64,000 nucleotides of DNA from Fodinicurvata sediminis DSM 21159 (GTDB taxonomy: Bacteria > Pseudomonadota > Alphaproteobacteria > Kiloniellales > DSM-21159), in NCBI RefSeq assembly GCF_000420625.1, contig NZ_ATVH01000013.1:248001-312000 (forward strand). The letters are read 5' to 3'. Each line of letters starts with the position of its first letter. Positions within the stretch are counted from its first letter, which is position 1. Of the stretch, positions 38,545 to 47,515 are shown piece by piece. The position numbers and the translations under genes were made by a program. Under the pieces are notes generated by a model, which was given only the letters and a program-made list of their open reading frames with translations, did no database searches and was not told the DNA's origin.

Positions 38545-38573
38545 GTGCTAGACCGCCGCCCCGATCCTGTCAA
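38545..38573 (-). promoter_or_regulatory. Predicted sigma-70 promoter of metZ
   Basis: TTGACA (38573-38568) and TAGCAC (38550-38545) are 17 bases apart on the minus strand. Transcription would start 6-8 bases further, at the 5' edge of the riboswitch P1 stem, which supports both calls. The -10 box is poor but the -35 box is perfect. Confidence 0.6.
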
Positions 38574-38674
38574 GGCGACGCCGAGCCATATCTTCCTGGG
38601 AGTCCGCACCTACGGGCGCTGCGGGTTCTCCTGGTATCTCTGGTCTTCAACTCGGGCCCTGGCAACCACAGGCT

Positions 38675-39577
38675 CTATCGTGTGGGAACAGGCGTGTCCC
38701 CGCTGTAGTCATAGAAGCCACGTCCCGCCTTGCGGCCAACCCAGCCGGCCTCGACATACTTCACCAGCAATGGACAGGGCCGGTATTTGCTGTCGGCCAG
38801 GCCGTCGTAAAGCACGTGCATTACCGCAAGGCAGGTGTCCAGGCCTATGAAGTCGGCCAGTTCCAGTGGGCCCATGGGATGGTTGGCGCCCAGTTTCATG
38901 GCCGTGTCAATGGCCTCCACCGAGCCCACGCCCTCATAGAGGGTATAGACGGCCTCGTTGATCATGGGCAGCAGGATGCGGTTGACGATGAAGGCCGGGA
39001 AGTCCTCGGCTGCCACTGGCGTCTTGCCCAACCGTTCCGTCAGTTCCCGGATCGTGGCGAAGGTGTCCTCATCCGTGGCAATACCGCGAATCAGCTCCAC
39101 CAGCTGCATCACAGGCACGGGATTCATGAAGTGCATCCCCATGAAGCGGCCGGGACGATCCGTCGTCGAAGCCAAGCGGGTTACCGAGATCGAGGAGGTG
39201 TTAGTGCAGATGATGGCATTTTCCTTCAGCTCCTCGCAGAGCTCGTGGAAAATGCTGCGCTTGACATCCTCGTTCTCCGTCGCCGCCTCGATGACCAGGT
39301 CGCAACCGGAGAGCTCCGAGATCGCCGTAGCCTTCGAGATCTGCTTGAGCGCGGCTTCCTTGTCCTTGTCGGAGAGCTTCTCTTTCTTCACCTGACGGTC
39401 AAGATGCTTCTCGATTCCGGCCAGGGCCTTGTCGAGCTGTTCACTGCCAAGGTCCTGCAGCAGGACTTCGTAGCCCGCCTGGGCACAGACCTGGGCAATG
39501 CCGCTGCCCATTTGTCCGGCGCCAATGACACCGACTTTCGAGATGGTGAAGTCTGCTCGGCTGTTATCCTGGGACAT
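38675..39577 (-). CDS. hbd: 3-hydroxybutyryl-CoA dehydrogenase
   Basis: NAD(P)-dependent oxidation of 3-hydroxybutyryl-CoA to acetoacetyl-CoA, or the reverse. The 300 residues show the Rossmann motif VGVIGAGQMGSGIAQ (about 15-29), catalytic-region motifs NTSSISVTRLA and GMHFMNPVPVMQLVE with the catalytic His, and the C-terminal dimer domain with NHPMGPLELADFIGLDTCL. It follows etfB-etfA on the same strand 48 bases after etfA, a common alphaproteobacterial grouping for short-chain acyl-CoA oxidation. Confidence 0.95.
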   Translation of the reverse strand: MSQDNSRADFTISKVGVIGAGQMGSGIAQVCAQAGYEVLLQDLGSEQLDKALAGIEKHLDRQVKKEKLSDKDKEAALKQISKATAISELSGCDLVIEAATENEDVKRSIFHELCEELKENAIICTNTSSISVTRLASTTDRPGRFMGMHFMNPVPVMQLVELIRGIATDEDTFATIRELTERLGKTPVAAEDFPAFIVNRILLPMINEAVYTLYEGVGSVEAIDTAMKLGANHPMGPLELADFIGLDTCLAVMHVLYDGLADSKYRPCPLLVKYVEAGWVGRKAGRGFYDYSGDTPVPTR

Positions 39578-39625
39578 CTTGATCTGGCTCTTTCTTCCTG
39601 AGGGGCCTGTTGCCGATGAAAAGGC

Positions 39626-40573
39626 TTACTGGTCCAGGGCCTTTTCCAGCTCGGGCACCGCCTCGAAGAGGTCGGCAACCAGGCCGTAGTCAGCCACCTG
39701 GAAAATCGGGGCCTCCTCGTCCTTGTTAATGGCGACAATCACCTTGGAATCCTTCATGCCGGCCAGGTGCTGGATGGCGCCGGAAATGCCCACGGCAATG
39801 TAGAGCTCGGGCGCCACCACCTTTCCGGTCTGGCCGACCTGATAGTCGTTCGGCACGAAGCCCGCGTCAACAGCAGCACGGCTTGCCCCCAGCGCAGCCC
39901 CCAGCTTGTCGGCGACACGCTCCAGGATGACGAAATTGTCGCCACTCTGCATGCCGCGTCCACCGGAAATCACCACACGGGCCGTGGTCAGTTCAGGGCG
40001 CTCGGACTCGGTCAACTCCGAATTCACATGGCTTGAAAGCCCGGAATCACCGGCTCCTTCAAGTGTTTCCAGTTCCGCGCTGCCGCCTTCGGCTGAAACG
40101 GCATCAAAGGCCGTACCGCGCACGGAGATCAGTTTCTTGCTGTCGCCGCTCTGCACCTTGGCGAGCGCGTTGCCGGCATAGATCGGGCGCACGAAGGTGT
40201 CGCCACTTTCGACAGTCACGATATCACTGATGGGCTGGACATCCAGAAGAGCCGCTGCGCGCGGCAGGACATTCTTTCCGAAGGTGGCACTGCCGGCCAG
40301 GATGTAGTCATAGCTTTCGGCCAGCTTCACGACCAATGGCGCCACATTTTCGGCAAGCAGATGATCGTACTCCTCGGAGTCCGCCAGAAGCACCTTCTTG
40401 ACCTCGGGCAGGCTCTGGGCGGCCTTCGCCGCTTCAGCACAATCCTTGCCCACGACCAGGACATGGATGTCACCGCCGCCCTGGGCAGAGATCTGCTGTG
40501 CCGCGTTCAGGGTGCTCAGCGTTGCGGCGCCCAGCTGAGTGTTCTCGTGATCGGCAATTACCAGGATGCTCAT
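39626..40573 (-). CDS. etfA: Electron transfer flavoprotein alpha subunit
   Basis: With EtfB carries electrons from acyl-CoA dehydrogenases to ETF-quinone oxidoreductase. The 315-residue protein has the variable N-domain and the C-terminal FAD-binding domain with [38 protein letters not shown] and [12 protein letters not shown], all diagnostic. The start overlaps the etfB stop by one base, so the two are translationally coupled. Confidence 0.97.
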   Translation of the reverse strand: MSILVIADHENTQLGAATLSTLNAAQQISAQGGGDIHVLVVGKDCAEAAKAAQSLPEVKKVLLADSEEYDHLLAENVAPLVVKLAESYDYILAGSATFGKNVLPRAAALLDVQPISDIVTVESGDTFVRPIYAGNALAKVQSGDSKKLISVRGTAFDAVSAEGGSAELETLEGAGDSGLSSHVNSELTESERPELTTARVVISGGRGMQSGDNFVILERVADKLGAALGASRAAVDAGFVPNDYQVGQTGKVVAPELYIAVGISGAIQHLAGMKDSKVIVAINKDEEAPIFQVADYGLVADLFEAVPELEKALDQ

Positions 40574-41322
40574 CAGATCACCTTCGCTTCGTTCTTCAGC
40601 TTGTCGATCAGTTCCGCAACGCTCTCGACACGCACACCAGCCTGGCGGGCTGGCGGTTCGGAGACATTCAGGACCTTCAGGCGCGGCGCGATATCCAGCC
40701 CCAGCTCACCAGCCTCGATGGTCTCGATCGGCTTCTTCTTCGCCTTCATGATGTTGGGCAGCGAGGCATAACGCGGCTCGTTGAGGCGCAGGTCGGCGGT
40801 CACGATGGTCGGCGTTGCCAGGTCAAGCGTCTCCAGCCCGCCATCGATCTCGCGGGTGACGCGCAGCTTGCCGTCCTGCTGCTCGATCTTGGAGGCGAAG
40901 GTGCCCTGGGACCAGCCCAGCAGCGCCGAGAGCATCTGGCCGGTCTGGTTGAAATCATTGTCCACGGCCTGCTTGCCCAGCAGGACCAGATCGGGCTGTT
41001 CCGTCTCGACCACCGACTTGAGCAGCTTGGCAATGCCAAGCGGCTGCAATTCCTCGTCGCTCTGGACCAGGATGCCGCGATCAGCGCCCATGGCCAGGGC
41101 CGTGCGAATGGTCTCCTGGTTGACCTGCGGGCCACAGGAAACCGCGACCACTTCGCTGGCGATTCCCTGTTCCTTCAGGCGCACCGCTTCTTCCACAGCG
41201 ATCTCGCAGAAGGGGTTCATGGACATCTTGACGTTCGCGGTTTCAACGCCGGATCCGTCGGACTTCACACGGACCTTGACGTAGGCGTCAATGACGCGCT
41301 TGACGGCGACCAGTACCTTCAT
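40573..41322 (-). CDS. etfB: Electron transfer flavoprotein beta subunit
   Basis: Partner of EtfA and binder of structural AMP. The 249-residue protein starts [19 protein letters not shown] and contains [27 protein letters not shown] and the recognition-loop stretch [46 protein letters not shown], whose leucine-containing part contacts partner dehydrogenases. It is first in an etfB-etfA-hbd run, 243 bases after the adenosyltransferase gene. Confidence 0.97.
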   Translation of the reverse strand: MKVLVAVKRVIDAYVKVRVKSDGSGVETANVKMSMNPFCEIAVEEAVRLKEQGIASEVVAVSCGPQVNQETIRTALAMGADRGILVQSDEELQPLGIAKLLKSVVETEQPDLVLLGKQAVDNDFNQTGQMLSALLGWSQGTFASKIEQQDGKLRVTREIDGGLETLDLATPTIVTADLRLNEPRYASLPNIMKAKKKPIETIEAGELGLDIAPRLKVLNVSEPPARQAGVRVESVAELIDKLKNEAKVI

Positions 41323-41531
41323 GGGCTATCCTGCAGTCCTGCTTTCGTTATATGAGGCTTTTCGTCTTTGCGATGGAAACCGGCAGGACGCTGCCCGCGC
41401 GGCCAGTGGTTCTGTCCCGCCCCGTCATGCGCCTGAAAACGGGCGCTCTCCGGGACTGTGCGCTGCACCATAGGAAGGCCTACAGCCTGTGTCAATTGCA
41501 CGCTCCGCCCTGTTTCCTCACCACCCTGCAA

Positions 41532-41548
41532 GGCCGGAAAGCCCGGCC
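41532..41548 (-). terminator. Weak GC hairpin after the adenosyltransferase gene
   Basis: GGCCGG (41532-41537) pairs with CCGGCC (41543-41548) 18 bases beyond the minus-strand stop at 41566. There is no proper U-tract, so termination would be partial. The rest of the 243-base gap up to etfB holds no recognised gene. Confidence 0.35.
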
Positions 41549-41565
41549 GGTGGCAGTCGATCCCC

Positions 41566-42135
41566 TTATCTATTCTTTCCCGGTACCCAGAGAACGTCGT
41601 TCCGACCCTTTTCATTCAGATAGCGTCCCAGCACGAACAGCAGGTCTGACAGGCGATTGACGTACTTGACCGCTTCCATGTTCAGGGGCTCCTCTTCGGC
41701 CAACCGGGTTGCATCCCGTTCGGCACGACGTACCACGGTGCGGGCCAGGTGGAGCCAGGCCGACGGCTTCGTCCCGCCGGGCAGCACAAAGGTCTTCAGC
41801 GGCTCCAGGTCCGCATTGTAGTGATCGATCTGCTGTTCAAGCCAGGTCACCTGAGCCTCGGTGATACGCAGCGGCGGGTATTCGGCTTCCGGATCCTCCG
41901 GCGTGGCCAGGTCGGCCCCCAGATCGAACAGGTCGTTCTGGACCCTGACCAGCAGGCTGCGCTCGCTGTCCACCAGTCCGTCCTCTGCCAGCAGCAGGCC
42001 CAGGACGGCATTGGCCTCGTCCACCGTGCCATAGGCGGTTACGCGCAGGTCGTGTTTGGGAACGCGCCGGCCGGAAGCCAGCGAGGTCTTCCCCTTGTCA
42101 CCGCCGCGGGTATAGATGCGGGTCAGCTGTACCAA
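41566..42135 (-). CDS. Cob(I)yrinic acid a,c-diamide adenosyltransferase, PduO type
   Basis: Transfers adenosyl from ATP to cob(I)alamin, giving coenzyme B12. The 189 residues have the PduO/MMAB signature: TRIYTRGGDKGKTSL near the N-terminus (ATP site), YGTVDEANAVLG, FVLPGGTKPSAWLHLARTVVRRAER and NRLSDLLFVLGR. It supplies the cofactor for the class II ribonucleotide reductase (26755-28476) and methylmalonyl-CoA mutase (57195-59354) also in this window. The HIG1-like gene lies 40 bases upstream on the same strand. Confidence 0.95.
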   Translation of the reverse strand: MVQLTRIYTRGGDKGKTSLASGRRVPKHDLRVTAYGTVDEANAVLGLLLAEDGLVDSERSLLVRVQNDLFDLGADLATPEDPEAEYPPLRITEAQVTWLEQQIDHYNADLEPLKTFVLPGGTKPSAWLHLARTVVRRAERDATRLAEEEPLNMEAVKYVNRLSDLLFVLGRYLNEKGRNDVLWVPGKNR

Positions 42136-42175
42136 ATGATTTCTCCCGGATGCGCTTGTGTTCCGGATGCGCAGC

Positions 42176-42370
42176 CTAGTTGCCGGCCAGCACAGCCAAT
42201 GCGAAGAGCAGCAGGGCCACGCCCTGCATTATGATGCGCCAGCGCATCAGTTTGTTGCCATACTTCTGATTGAATTCTCCGCCCCGGGCCATGGAAAAGA
42301 GGCCTGCGAAGAGGACACCCAGGGTGAGCATCATGGCAATCACCACCAGGATCATCATGAAACCGTTCAT
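42176..42370 (-). CDS. HIG1-domain small membrane protein
   Basis: A 64-residue protein with two transmembrane helices (about 3-26 and 44-62) joined by a short loop reading ARGGEFNQKYGNKLMRWRIIMQG. This loop matches the HIG1 (hypoxia-induced gene 1) domain pattern with its QxRxQ-like basic segment. Bacterial HIG1-type proteins associate with cytochrome oxidases. Placement beside the adenosyltransferase and etf genes is usual in alphaproteobacteria. Small size but clear family features. Confidence 0.85.
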   Translation of the reverse strand: MNGFMMILVVIAMMLTLGVLFAGLFSMARGGEFNQKYGNKLMRWRIIMQGVALLLFALAVLAGN

Positions 42371-42472
42371 AAGCTTAGTCTATCCTGTGTTTCAGGTCGT
42401 CAAGGCTGAAGGCCTTGCCGCCGCTGGTCTTGTCCCACAAGCCATAATCCCATCGCGGCGTCTGCTCAAACC

Positions 42473-43447
42473 CTAAACCGGGGCCGGCACCGGAGTCACG
42501 GCCGTGGAATAGAGATAGGAGAGGTAGGTGGCATAGAGAATGACGAAAATTGCACCCTGCCAGCGCCGTATGCGCAGACCAATCGTCGCGGCCAGGATCA
42601 GCAGCAGTGATGCCCCCAGCAATACCCAGTAATCCAGGCGCATGATCTCTTCGGGTACGGCTATGGGCTTCACCATGGCGGTAACGCCCATGATGCCGAA
42701 CAGGTTGAAGAGGTTCGAGCCCAGGATGTTGCCGAAGGCCACATCGGCGTGACGTTTCAGCGCAGCAATCACCGACGCCACCAGTTCCGGCAACGCGGTG
42801 CCAATGGCCACCACCGTCAGGCCGATCAGGGTTTCCGATACGCCGGCCAGCCGCGCCAACTCAATGGCCGAGTCCACAAGAAGGCTGGCGCCCACAAGCA
42901 CAGCCACCAGACCGCCAAGCGCGACCAGCAGGTTTTTCGTCAAGGAACCTGGAAGGGCCTCGATTTCGGCTGCCTCGGCCTCGTGCAGACGCGCAGCCGC
43001 TGTGCTGCGCCGTTCCTGGACATAACAGAAGGTCAGGTAGGCCGCCAGCGAGAGGAAAAGGACAAGGCCAATCCCGCGCGAGATGAAGCCCAGGTAACAG
43101 ACAACACCGAAGATGACTGTCGCCAACAGCATCACCGTGCCATCACGCTTCAGGGCGAAGCGACTGCAAAGGATCGGCATGATGACCGCGGTCGAGCCGA
43201 CAATCAGGAGGATGTTGGAGATGTTCGAGCCGACAACGTTGCCGACGGAAATACCGGGTGCCCCGGCCAGGGCCGCCTGAACGGAGGCCACGAGTTCAGG
43301 TGAGGACGTGCCGAAGCCCACCAGTGTCAGGCCGATCAGCAGCTGTGATATTCCCAGCTGTCGCGCAACCCCGACCGAACCGCGTACCAGGAATTCACCC
43401 CCACCGCACAAGAGGATCAGGCCGGCGAGAAGTAGGATGTATACCAT
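42473..43447 (-). CDS. Calcium/sodium antiporter (CaCA family, YrbG-like)
   Basis: Inner-membrane cation exchanger of 324 residues with ten predicted helices in two inverted halves. Each half has an alpha-repeat: GFGTSSPELVASVQAALAG (about 44-62) with the following GNVVGSNISNILL, and AIGTALPELVASVIAALK with GNILGSNLFNLFG. The conserved Glu and Asn/Ser residues that bind Ca2+ are present in both. Gene is 169 bases downstream of uvrB on the same strand but probably separately transcribed. Confidence 0.93.
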   Translation of the reverse strand: MVYILLLAGLILLCGGGEFLVRGSVGVARQLGISQLLIGLTLVGFGTSSPELVASVQAALAGAPGISVGNVVGSNISNILLIVGSTAVIMPILCSRFALKRDGTVMLLATVIFGVVCYLGFISRGIGLVLFLSLAAYLTFCYVQERRSTAAARLHEAEAAEIEALPGSLTKNLLVALGGLVAVLVGASLLVDSAIELARLAGVSETLIGLTVVAIGTALPELVASVIAALKRHADVAFGNILGSNLFNLFGIMGVTAMVKPIAVPEEIMRLDYWVLLGASLLLILAATIGLRIRRWQGAIFVILYATYLSYLYSTAVTPVPAPV

Positions 43448-43616
43448 GAATAGCCTGGAATTGGTTACGGTGCAGGGTGGAAGACAGATGCAGCAGCGAC
43501 TGTCTCCCTAAATCTGGCTTTTCCAGTCGCTTTACAAGTCGGTTCCATCGAACTCCCCCTAATCTGCTTGATGGCAGGCAGCTCCCCGGCCGCCTCTATG
43601 CCAAAACTGTTGGCCG

Positions 43617-45812
43617 TCAGCCCTTTCGGCGCCCCCGCCCTGTAGGTTGACCACTCTTGCCGCCGCCCTTGGAACTCCGGCTCTTCTTCTGAGCCTCGGC
43701 ACGGGCAACCTTGTCCGTGAAGCCATCCTGACCAGCAGTGCCACCCGCTGCGCCAGGCGGCAATTCCAGTTCGCTGGCTTCCAGCTTGCGGATCTCGTCG
43801 CGCAGGCGGGCTGCCTCCTCGAACTCCAGGTTAGCGGCCGCATCGCGCATGCGTTTTTCCAGATCCTCCAAATGGGCTTTCAGGTTGTTGCCCACCAGAT
43901 GACGGGTCTCCTCGTCGCCTGTCTCCACCGTCACATGGTCGCGCTCGTAGACGCTTTCCAGAATGTCCGAGATCTGCTTGCGGATGGTCTCAGGCGTGAT
44001 TCCGTTGGCCTCGTTGTAGGCCTTCTGCTTCTCGCGCCGCCGCTCCGTCTCGCCGATTGCGGCATCCAGCGACTTCGTCATCTTGTCGGCATAGAGCAGG
44101 ACGCGCCCGTCCACATTGCGCGCCGCCCGGCCGATGGTCTGGATCAGAGAGGTGGTGGAGCGCAAGTAGCCCTCCTTGTCCGCATCCAGGATGCAGACAA
44201 GGGCGCATTCGGGGATATCAAGCCCCTCGCGCAGCAGGTTGATCCCCACCAGGACATCAAAGACGCCAAGCCGCAGGTCGCGAATGATCTCGATGCGCTC
44301 CAGCGTGTCCACGTCCGAGTGGATGTAGCGCACCTTGAGGCCGGCTTCGTGCAGGTATTCCGTCAGGTCCTCGGCCATGCGCTTGGTCAGCGTGGTGACC
44401 AGCACGCGATAGCCCTGCTCCGTGGTGGCGCGGCACTCGGCGATCACGTCGTCAACCTGGCTCTCCGTGGGCCGGATCTCGCAGCGCGGGTCGATCAGGC
44501 CGGTGGGGCGGATCAGCTGCTCGACGAAGACACCGCCGGTGCGCTCCATCTCCCACTTGCCCGGCGTGGCCGAGACATAGACCGTGGGCGGGCGCATCAG
44601 GTCCCATTCCTCGAACTTCAGCGGCCGGTTGTCGATGCAGGAGGGCAGGCGGAAGCCGTACTCCGAAAGCGTCGACTTGCGGGCATAGTCGCCGCGGTAC
44701 ATGCCGCCGATCTGAGGGACCGTCACATGGCTCTCGTCCACGATCAGCAGTGCATCCTCAGGAAGATATTCGAACAATGTCGGCGGTGGCTCGCCGGGCT
44801 GGCGACCCGAGAGATAGCGCGAGTAGTTCTCGATGCCGGCACAGGAGCCCGTGGCCTCCATCATCTCCAGATCGAAGGCGGTGCGCTGCTGCAGCCTTTC
44901 GGCCTCCAACAGCTTGCCGCCGGCCACGAACTCGTCCACGCGCAGTTTCATGTCCGCCTTGATCTGCTCGATGGCCTGGAGGATCGTCGGCCGCGGTGTC
45001 ACGTAGTGGCTGTTGGCATAGACCTTGACCGACTTCAGGTTCGGACCCTTCTCGCCGGTCAGGGGATCGATCTCGTGAATGGCCTCGATCTCGTCGCCGA
45101 ACAGGGACACGCGCCAGGCCCGGTCTTCATAGTGGGCCGGGAAGATTTCCAGGCTGTCACCGCGCACTCGAAAGGTGCCGCGCACGAAATTCATGTCGTT
45201 GCGCTTGTATTGCAGCTCCGTCAAACCCGCCAGAAGCTGCTTCTGATCGATTTGCTGCCCGGCTTCCAGGGACAGGGTCATGCGGGCATAGGTTTCGGGC
45301 GAACCGATACCGTAGATGCAGGAGACCGAGGCGACGATGATCACGTCGCGACGTTCGAACAACGCGCGCGTGGCGGCGTGGCGCATACGGTCGATCTGCT
45401 CGTTGATCGAGGATTCCTTCTCCACGTAGGTATCGCTGCGCGGCACATAGGCTTCGGGCTGGTAATAGTCGTAGTAGGAGACGAAGTACTCCACCGCATT
45501 CTCCGGGAAGAGGGACTTCATCTCGGCATAGAGCTGTGCCGCCAGGGTCTTGTTGGGCGCCAGGACCAGTGTCGGGCGCTGCAGGTTCTGGACGACATGT
45601 GCCATCGTGAAGGTCTTGCCGGACCCCGTGACCCCCAGCAGAACCTGGTCACGCTCGCCCTGATGCAATCCTTCGGTCAGGCTGGTGATCGCCTGGGGCT
45701 GGTCGCCGGCTGGCTCGAAATCGGATGCAAGGACGAAGCCGGCCGGCGTTCCGGTTGGCGGCTGAAAAACGCTGCTGTCTTCGGGTTTGGTGGGTGTGAC
45801 TGCTTCAGACAT
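43617..45812 (-). CDS. uvrB: Excinuclease ABC subunit B
   Basis: DNA damage-verifying helicase-like subunit of nucleotide excision repair. The 731-residue protein shows motif [11 protein letters not shown], the beta-hairpin region with [12 protein letters not shown], motif [18 protein letters not shown], and motif [15 protein letters not shown] domain (about 640-675) is present, and a Lys/Arg/Gly-rich tail of about 30 residues extends the usual end. No alphaproteobacterial LexA box (GTTC-N7-GTTC) was seen in the upstream spacer. Confidence 0.97.
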   Translation of the reverse strand: MSEAVTPTKPEDSSVFQPPTGTPAGFVLASDFEPAGDQPQAITSLTEGLHQGERDQVLLGVTGSGKTFTMAHVVQNLQRPTLVLAPNKTLAAQLYAEMKSLFPENAVEYFVSYYDYYQPEAYVPRSDTYVEKESSINEQIDRMRHAATRALFERRDVIIVASVSCIYGIGSPETYARMTLSLEAGQQIDQKQLLAGLTELQYKRNDMNFVRGTFRVRGDSLEIFPAHYEDRAWRVSLFGDEIEAIHEIDPLTGEKGPNLKSVKVYANSHYVTPRPTILQAIEQIKADMKLRVDEFVAGGKLLEAERLQQRTAFDLEMMEATGSCAGIENYSRYLSGRQPGEPPPTLFEYLPEDALLIVDESHVTVPQIGGMYRGDYARKSTLSEYGFRLPSCIDNRPLKFEEWDLMRPPTVYVSATPGKWEMERTGGVFVEQLIRPTGLIDPRCEIRPTESQVDDVIAECRATTEQGYRVLVTTLTKRMAEDLTEYLHEAGLKVRYIHSDVDTLERIEIIRDLRLGVFDVLVGINLLREGLDIPECALVCILDADKEGYLRSTTSLIQTIGRAARNVDGRVLLYADKMTKSLDAAIGETERRREKQKAYNEANGITPETIRKQISDILESVYERDHVTVETGDEETRHLVGNNLKAHLEDLEKRMRDAAANLEFEEAARLRDEIRKLEASELELPPGAAGGTAGQDGFTDKVARAEAQKKSRSSKGGGKSGQPTGRGRRKG

Positions 45813-45973
45813 CCTGCCCTATGTAAGAGGCAATCGCTCCTTGAGCCAGAGGGCAGACGTCCTTCCGGATTAAAATTTTACCTTCAACAGCCTTTCACAT
45901 ACGAGGTGTGCAGAATTTTGGCCTCTCTGTCAGGACATAAACATGAAGATTAAAACCATTCCAAAAATTTCTC

Positions 45974-46002
45974 TTGACGGAGATGCGAAAGCCTCTTAAT
46001 TC
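45974..46002 (+). promoter_or_regulatory. Candidate ahpC promoter
   Basis: TTGACG (45974-45979) and TAATTC (45997-46002) are 17 bases apart. The -10 box is weak. Transcription would start near 46009, just inside the palindrome at 46012-46030. Confidence 0.4.
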
Positions 46003-46011
46003 AATATCGCG

Positions 46012-46030
46012 TTTTGGAAGCATTCCAAAA
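46012..46030. promoter_or_regulatory. Candidate operator: 8-3-8 palindrome upstream of ahpC
   Basis: TTTTGGAA-GCA-TTCCAAAA is a perfect inverted repeat with a 3-base centre. The arm and spacer geometry resembles the Irr/ICE-type and related Fur-superfamily operators (TTTAGAA-N3-TTCTAAA), differing by one base per half-site. It overlaps the predicted transcription start, where a bound repressor would block ahpCD. Confidence 0.45.
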
Positions 46031-46136
46031 AATTTTCTTCCTCTGTTGGAAAGACACCCCGAACCGCCCATATGGGTGGATACTGCACTGCAACATTTGT
46101 AGCGCAACTAAACATTCGATAGGAGACAGACAGATC

Positions 46137-46685
46137 ATGCTTACAGTTGGCGACAAGCTTCCTTCCTTCAAACTTCAGGCCGTTCCCGAGGGTCAACCGA
46201 AGAACCCCAGCGAAGCTTTCACCGAAATTTCGGACAAGTCCTACGAAGGCAAGTGGCTGGTGCTCTTCGCCTGGCCAAAGGACTTCACCTTCGTCTGCCC
46301 GACGGAAATTGCGGCCTTCAGTCAGTTGAACGAGGAATTTGCCGATCGTGACGCGCAGATCCTGGGCCTGTCCACGGACAGCGAATTCGTGCACCTGGCC
46401 TGGAAGCGCGACCATGAAGACCTGCGCGACCTCAAGTTTCCGATGCTCTCGGACCTGAAGCGCGAGCTCAGCCAGGAACTGGGTATCCTCGACAAGAACG
46501 AGGGCGTGGACCTGCGCGCGACCTTCATCGTCGATCCCGACGGCATCATCCGCCACGTCTCCGTGAACGACCTCAGCGTTGGCCGCAACCCGCAGGAGAC
46601 CCTGCGCATCCTCGATGCTCTGCAGACCGACGAACTCTGCCCCTGCAACTGGCAGCAGGGCGAAGAGGTTCTGCAGGTCGCCTGA
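46137..46685 (+). CDS. ahpC: Peroxiredoxin (AhpC/TSA family), AhpD partner type
   Basis: Thiol peroxidase reducing H2O2, organic peroxides or peroxynitrite. The 182-residue protein has the peroxidatic Cys C54 in DFTFVCPTE and a C-terminal CPC pair (C168, C170) in ELCPCNWQQGEE, one of which acts as resolving Cys. The pairing with a downstream ahpD rather than ahpF matches the actinobacterial/alphaproteobacterial AhpC-AhpD system. Start ATG 46137 has AGGAG 11 bases upstream; the open frame further upstream is AT-rich and non-coding. Confidence 0.95.
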   Translation: MLTVGDKLPSFKLQAVPEGQPKNPSEAFTEISDKSYEGKWLVLFAWPKDFTFVCPTEIAAFSQLNEEFADRDAQILGLSTDSEFVHLAWKRDHEDLRDLKFPMLSDLKRELSQELGILDKNEGVDLRATFIVDPDGIIRHVSVNDLSVGRNPQETLRILDALQTDELCPCNWQQGEEVLQVA

Positions 46686-46704
46686 TTGCTTTCGTAAGCA
46701 GGAT

Positions 46705-46739
46705 CTTGCCGGCCGGCCCTTCGGGGCCGGCCTCGCAAG
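46705..46739 (+). promoter_or_regulatory. UUCG-capped hairpin between ahpC and ahpD
   Basis: A 9-bp all-GC stem (46711-46719 with 46724-46732) is closed by a C(UUCG)G tetraloop and extended by an outer CTTGC/GCAAG pair with a small internal loop. No U-tract follows, so it likely stabilises the ahpC message or gives partial termination. Confidence 0.6.
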
Positions 46740-46815
46740 AGACCGAACGACGATCCGGCACGCCCATATTCACCCCTCATCCTGAAACCGTCAGCAACCA
46801 GCCGAGGCTATTGCC

Positions 46816-47367
46816 ATGTCCATAGACACTCTCAAGAGCCAGATCCCCGACTACGCCAAGGATCTGAAGCTCAATCTCTCCAACATCCAGAGTTCGACCG
46901 CGCTGAACGAGCGCCAAGTCTGGGGCGCCATACTGGCCTCTGCACTTGCCAGCGGCAATTCCAAGGTCATCAGCGCCATCGCCGAAGACGCGAGCCAGCA
47001 CCTGTCCGATGAGGAAACCAAGGCAGCCAAGTCGGCAGCGGCCATCATGGCGATGAACAACATCTACTATCGCTCGCTGCACCTGCTTTCCAATCCGGAA
47101 TACGGCAAGATGCCTGCGCGTCTGCGCATGAACGTGATTGCCAATCCGGGTGCGGACAAGCTCGACTTCGAGCTTTGGTCCCTGGCCGTCTCCGCCATCA
47201 ATGGCTGCGGCATGTGCCTGGAATCCCACGAGCGTGAAGTCCTGAACAAGGGCGCCAGCAAGGAAGCCGTGCAGGACGCCCTGCGCATCGCCGCCGTGGT
47301 CCATGCCGTCTCCGCCACGCTGACCGGCGAGGACGCCATGCCAGAGGCCCAGCAGGCCGCGGCCTGA
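46816..47367 (+). CDS. ahpD: Alkyl hydroperoxidase AhpD
   Basis: Disulfide reductase that regenerates AhpC, using lipoyl-protein electrons in the known systems, and has weak peroxidase activity itself. The 183-residue, all-helical protein has the carboxymuconolactone-decarboxylase-type motif with C131-G-M-C134 and H138 in NGCGMCLESHE, and an upstream Glu (near residue 119) of the proton relay. It follows ahpC by 130 bases and ends at a strong terminator. Confidence 0.95.
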   Translation: MSIDTLKSQIPDYAKDLKLNLSNIQSSTALNERQVWGAILASALASGNSKVISAIAEDASQHLSDEETKAAKSAAAIMAMNNIYYRSLHLLSNPEYGKMPARLRMNVIANPGADKLDFELWSLAVSAINGCGMCLESHEREVLNKGASKEAVQDALRIAAVVHAVSATLTGEDAMPEAQQAAA

Positions 47368-47393
47368 GCCGGCACACTCTGGAGATTGCAGCT

Positions 47394-47419
47394 TTCGGAA
47401 TTGATTGAATTCCGAATTC
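47394..47419. repeat. Inverted repeat containing GAATTC-C-GAATTC
   Basis: TTCGGAATT (47394-47402) pairs with AATTCCGAA (47408-47416) around a 5-base loop, and the 13-mer GAATTCCGAATTC spans 47407-47419. The same GAATTC-N-GAATTC pattern is found at 49724-49736 and 63741-63753. It lies between the ahpD stop and its terminator. Confidence 0.6.
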
Positions 47420-47464
47420 AAAACCCTGGCGCGCAGTTCTCTCCCCCGGTGCGCCAGGGTTTTT
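47420..47464 (+). terminator. Rho-independent terminator after ahpD
   Basis: The arm AAAACCCTGGCGC (47420-47432) pairs with GCGCCAGGGTTTT (47451-47463) around an 18-base loop, followed by a short T-run. The A-run on the left arm allows activity on the minus strand too. Confidence 0.88.
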
Positions 47465-47515
47465 GCTTTCTGGCCATGGGAACAAATGCTTGTTCACTGA
47501 GGGCCGGGCGTTATC

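Larger units (their letters stand above)
45813..46136. other. Regulatory spacer between divergent uvrB and ahpC
   Basis: These 324 bases hold no supported gene. They are AT-rich around 45870-46050 and carry the promoter and palindrome annotated below, as well as a direct repeat of CATTCCAAAAA at 45957 and 46021. The uvrB promoter should lie in the left third; no clear hexamers were identified there. Confidence 0.55.

Noticed and set aside
45780-45900. LexA-regulated SOS promoter for uvrB.
   Set aside because: No GTTC-N7-GTTC (GAAC-N7-GAAC) motif could be found upstream of the uvrB start.
43647-45953. A 768-codon open frame on the plus strand opposite uvrB.
   Set aside because: It is a high-G+C antisense frame; uvrB on the other strand has every family motif, and the plus-strand product has no recognisable domain and a composition typical of antisense frames.
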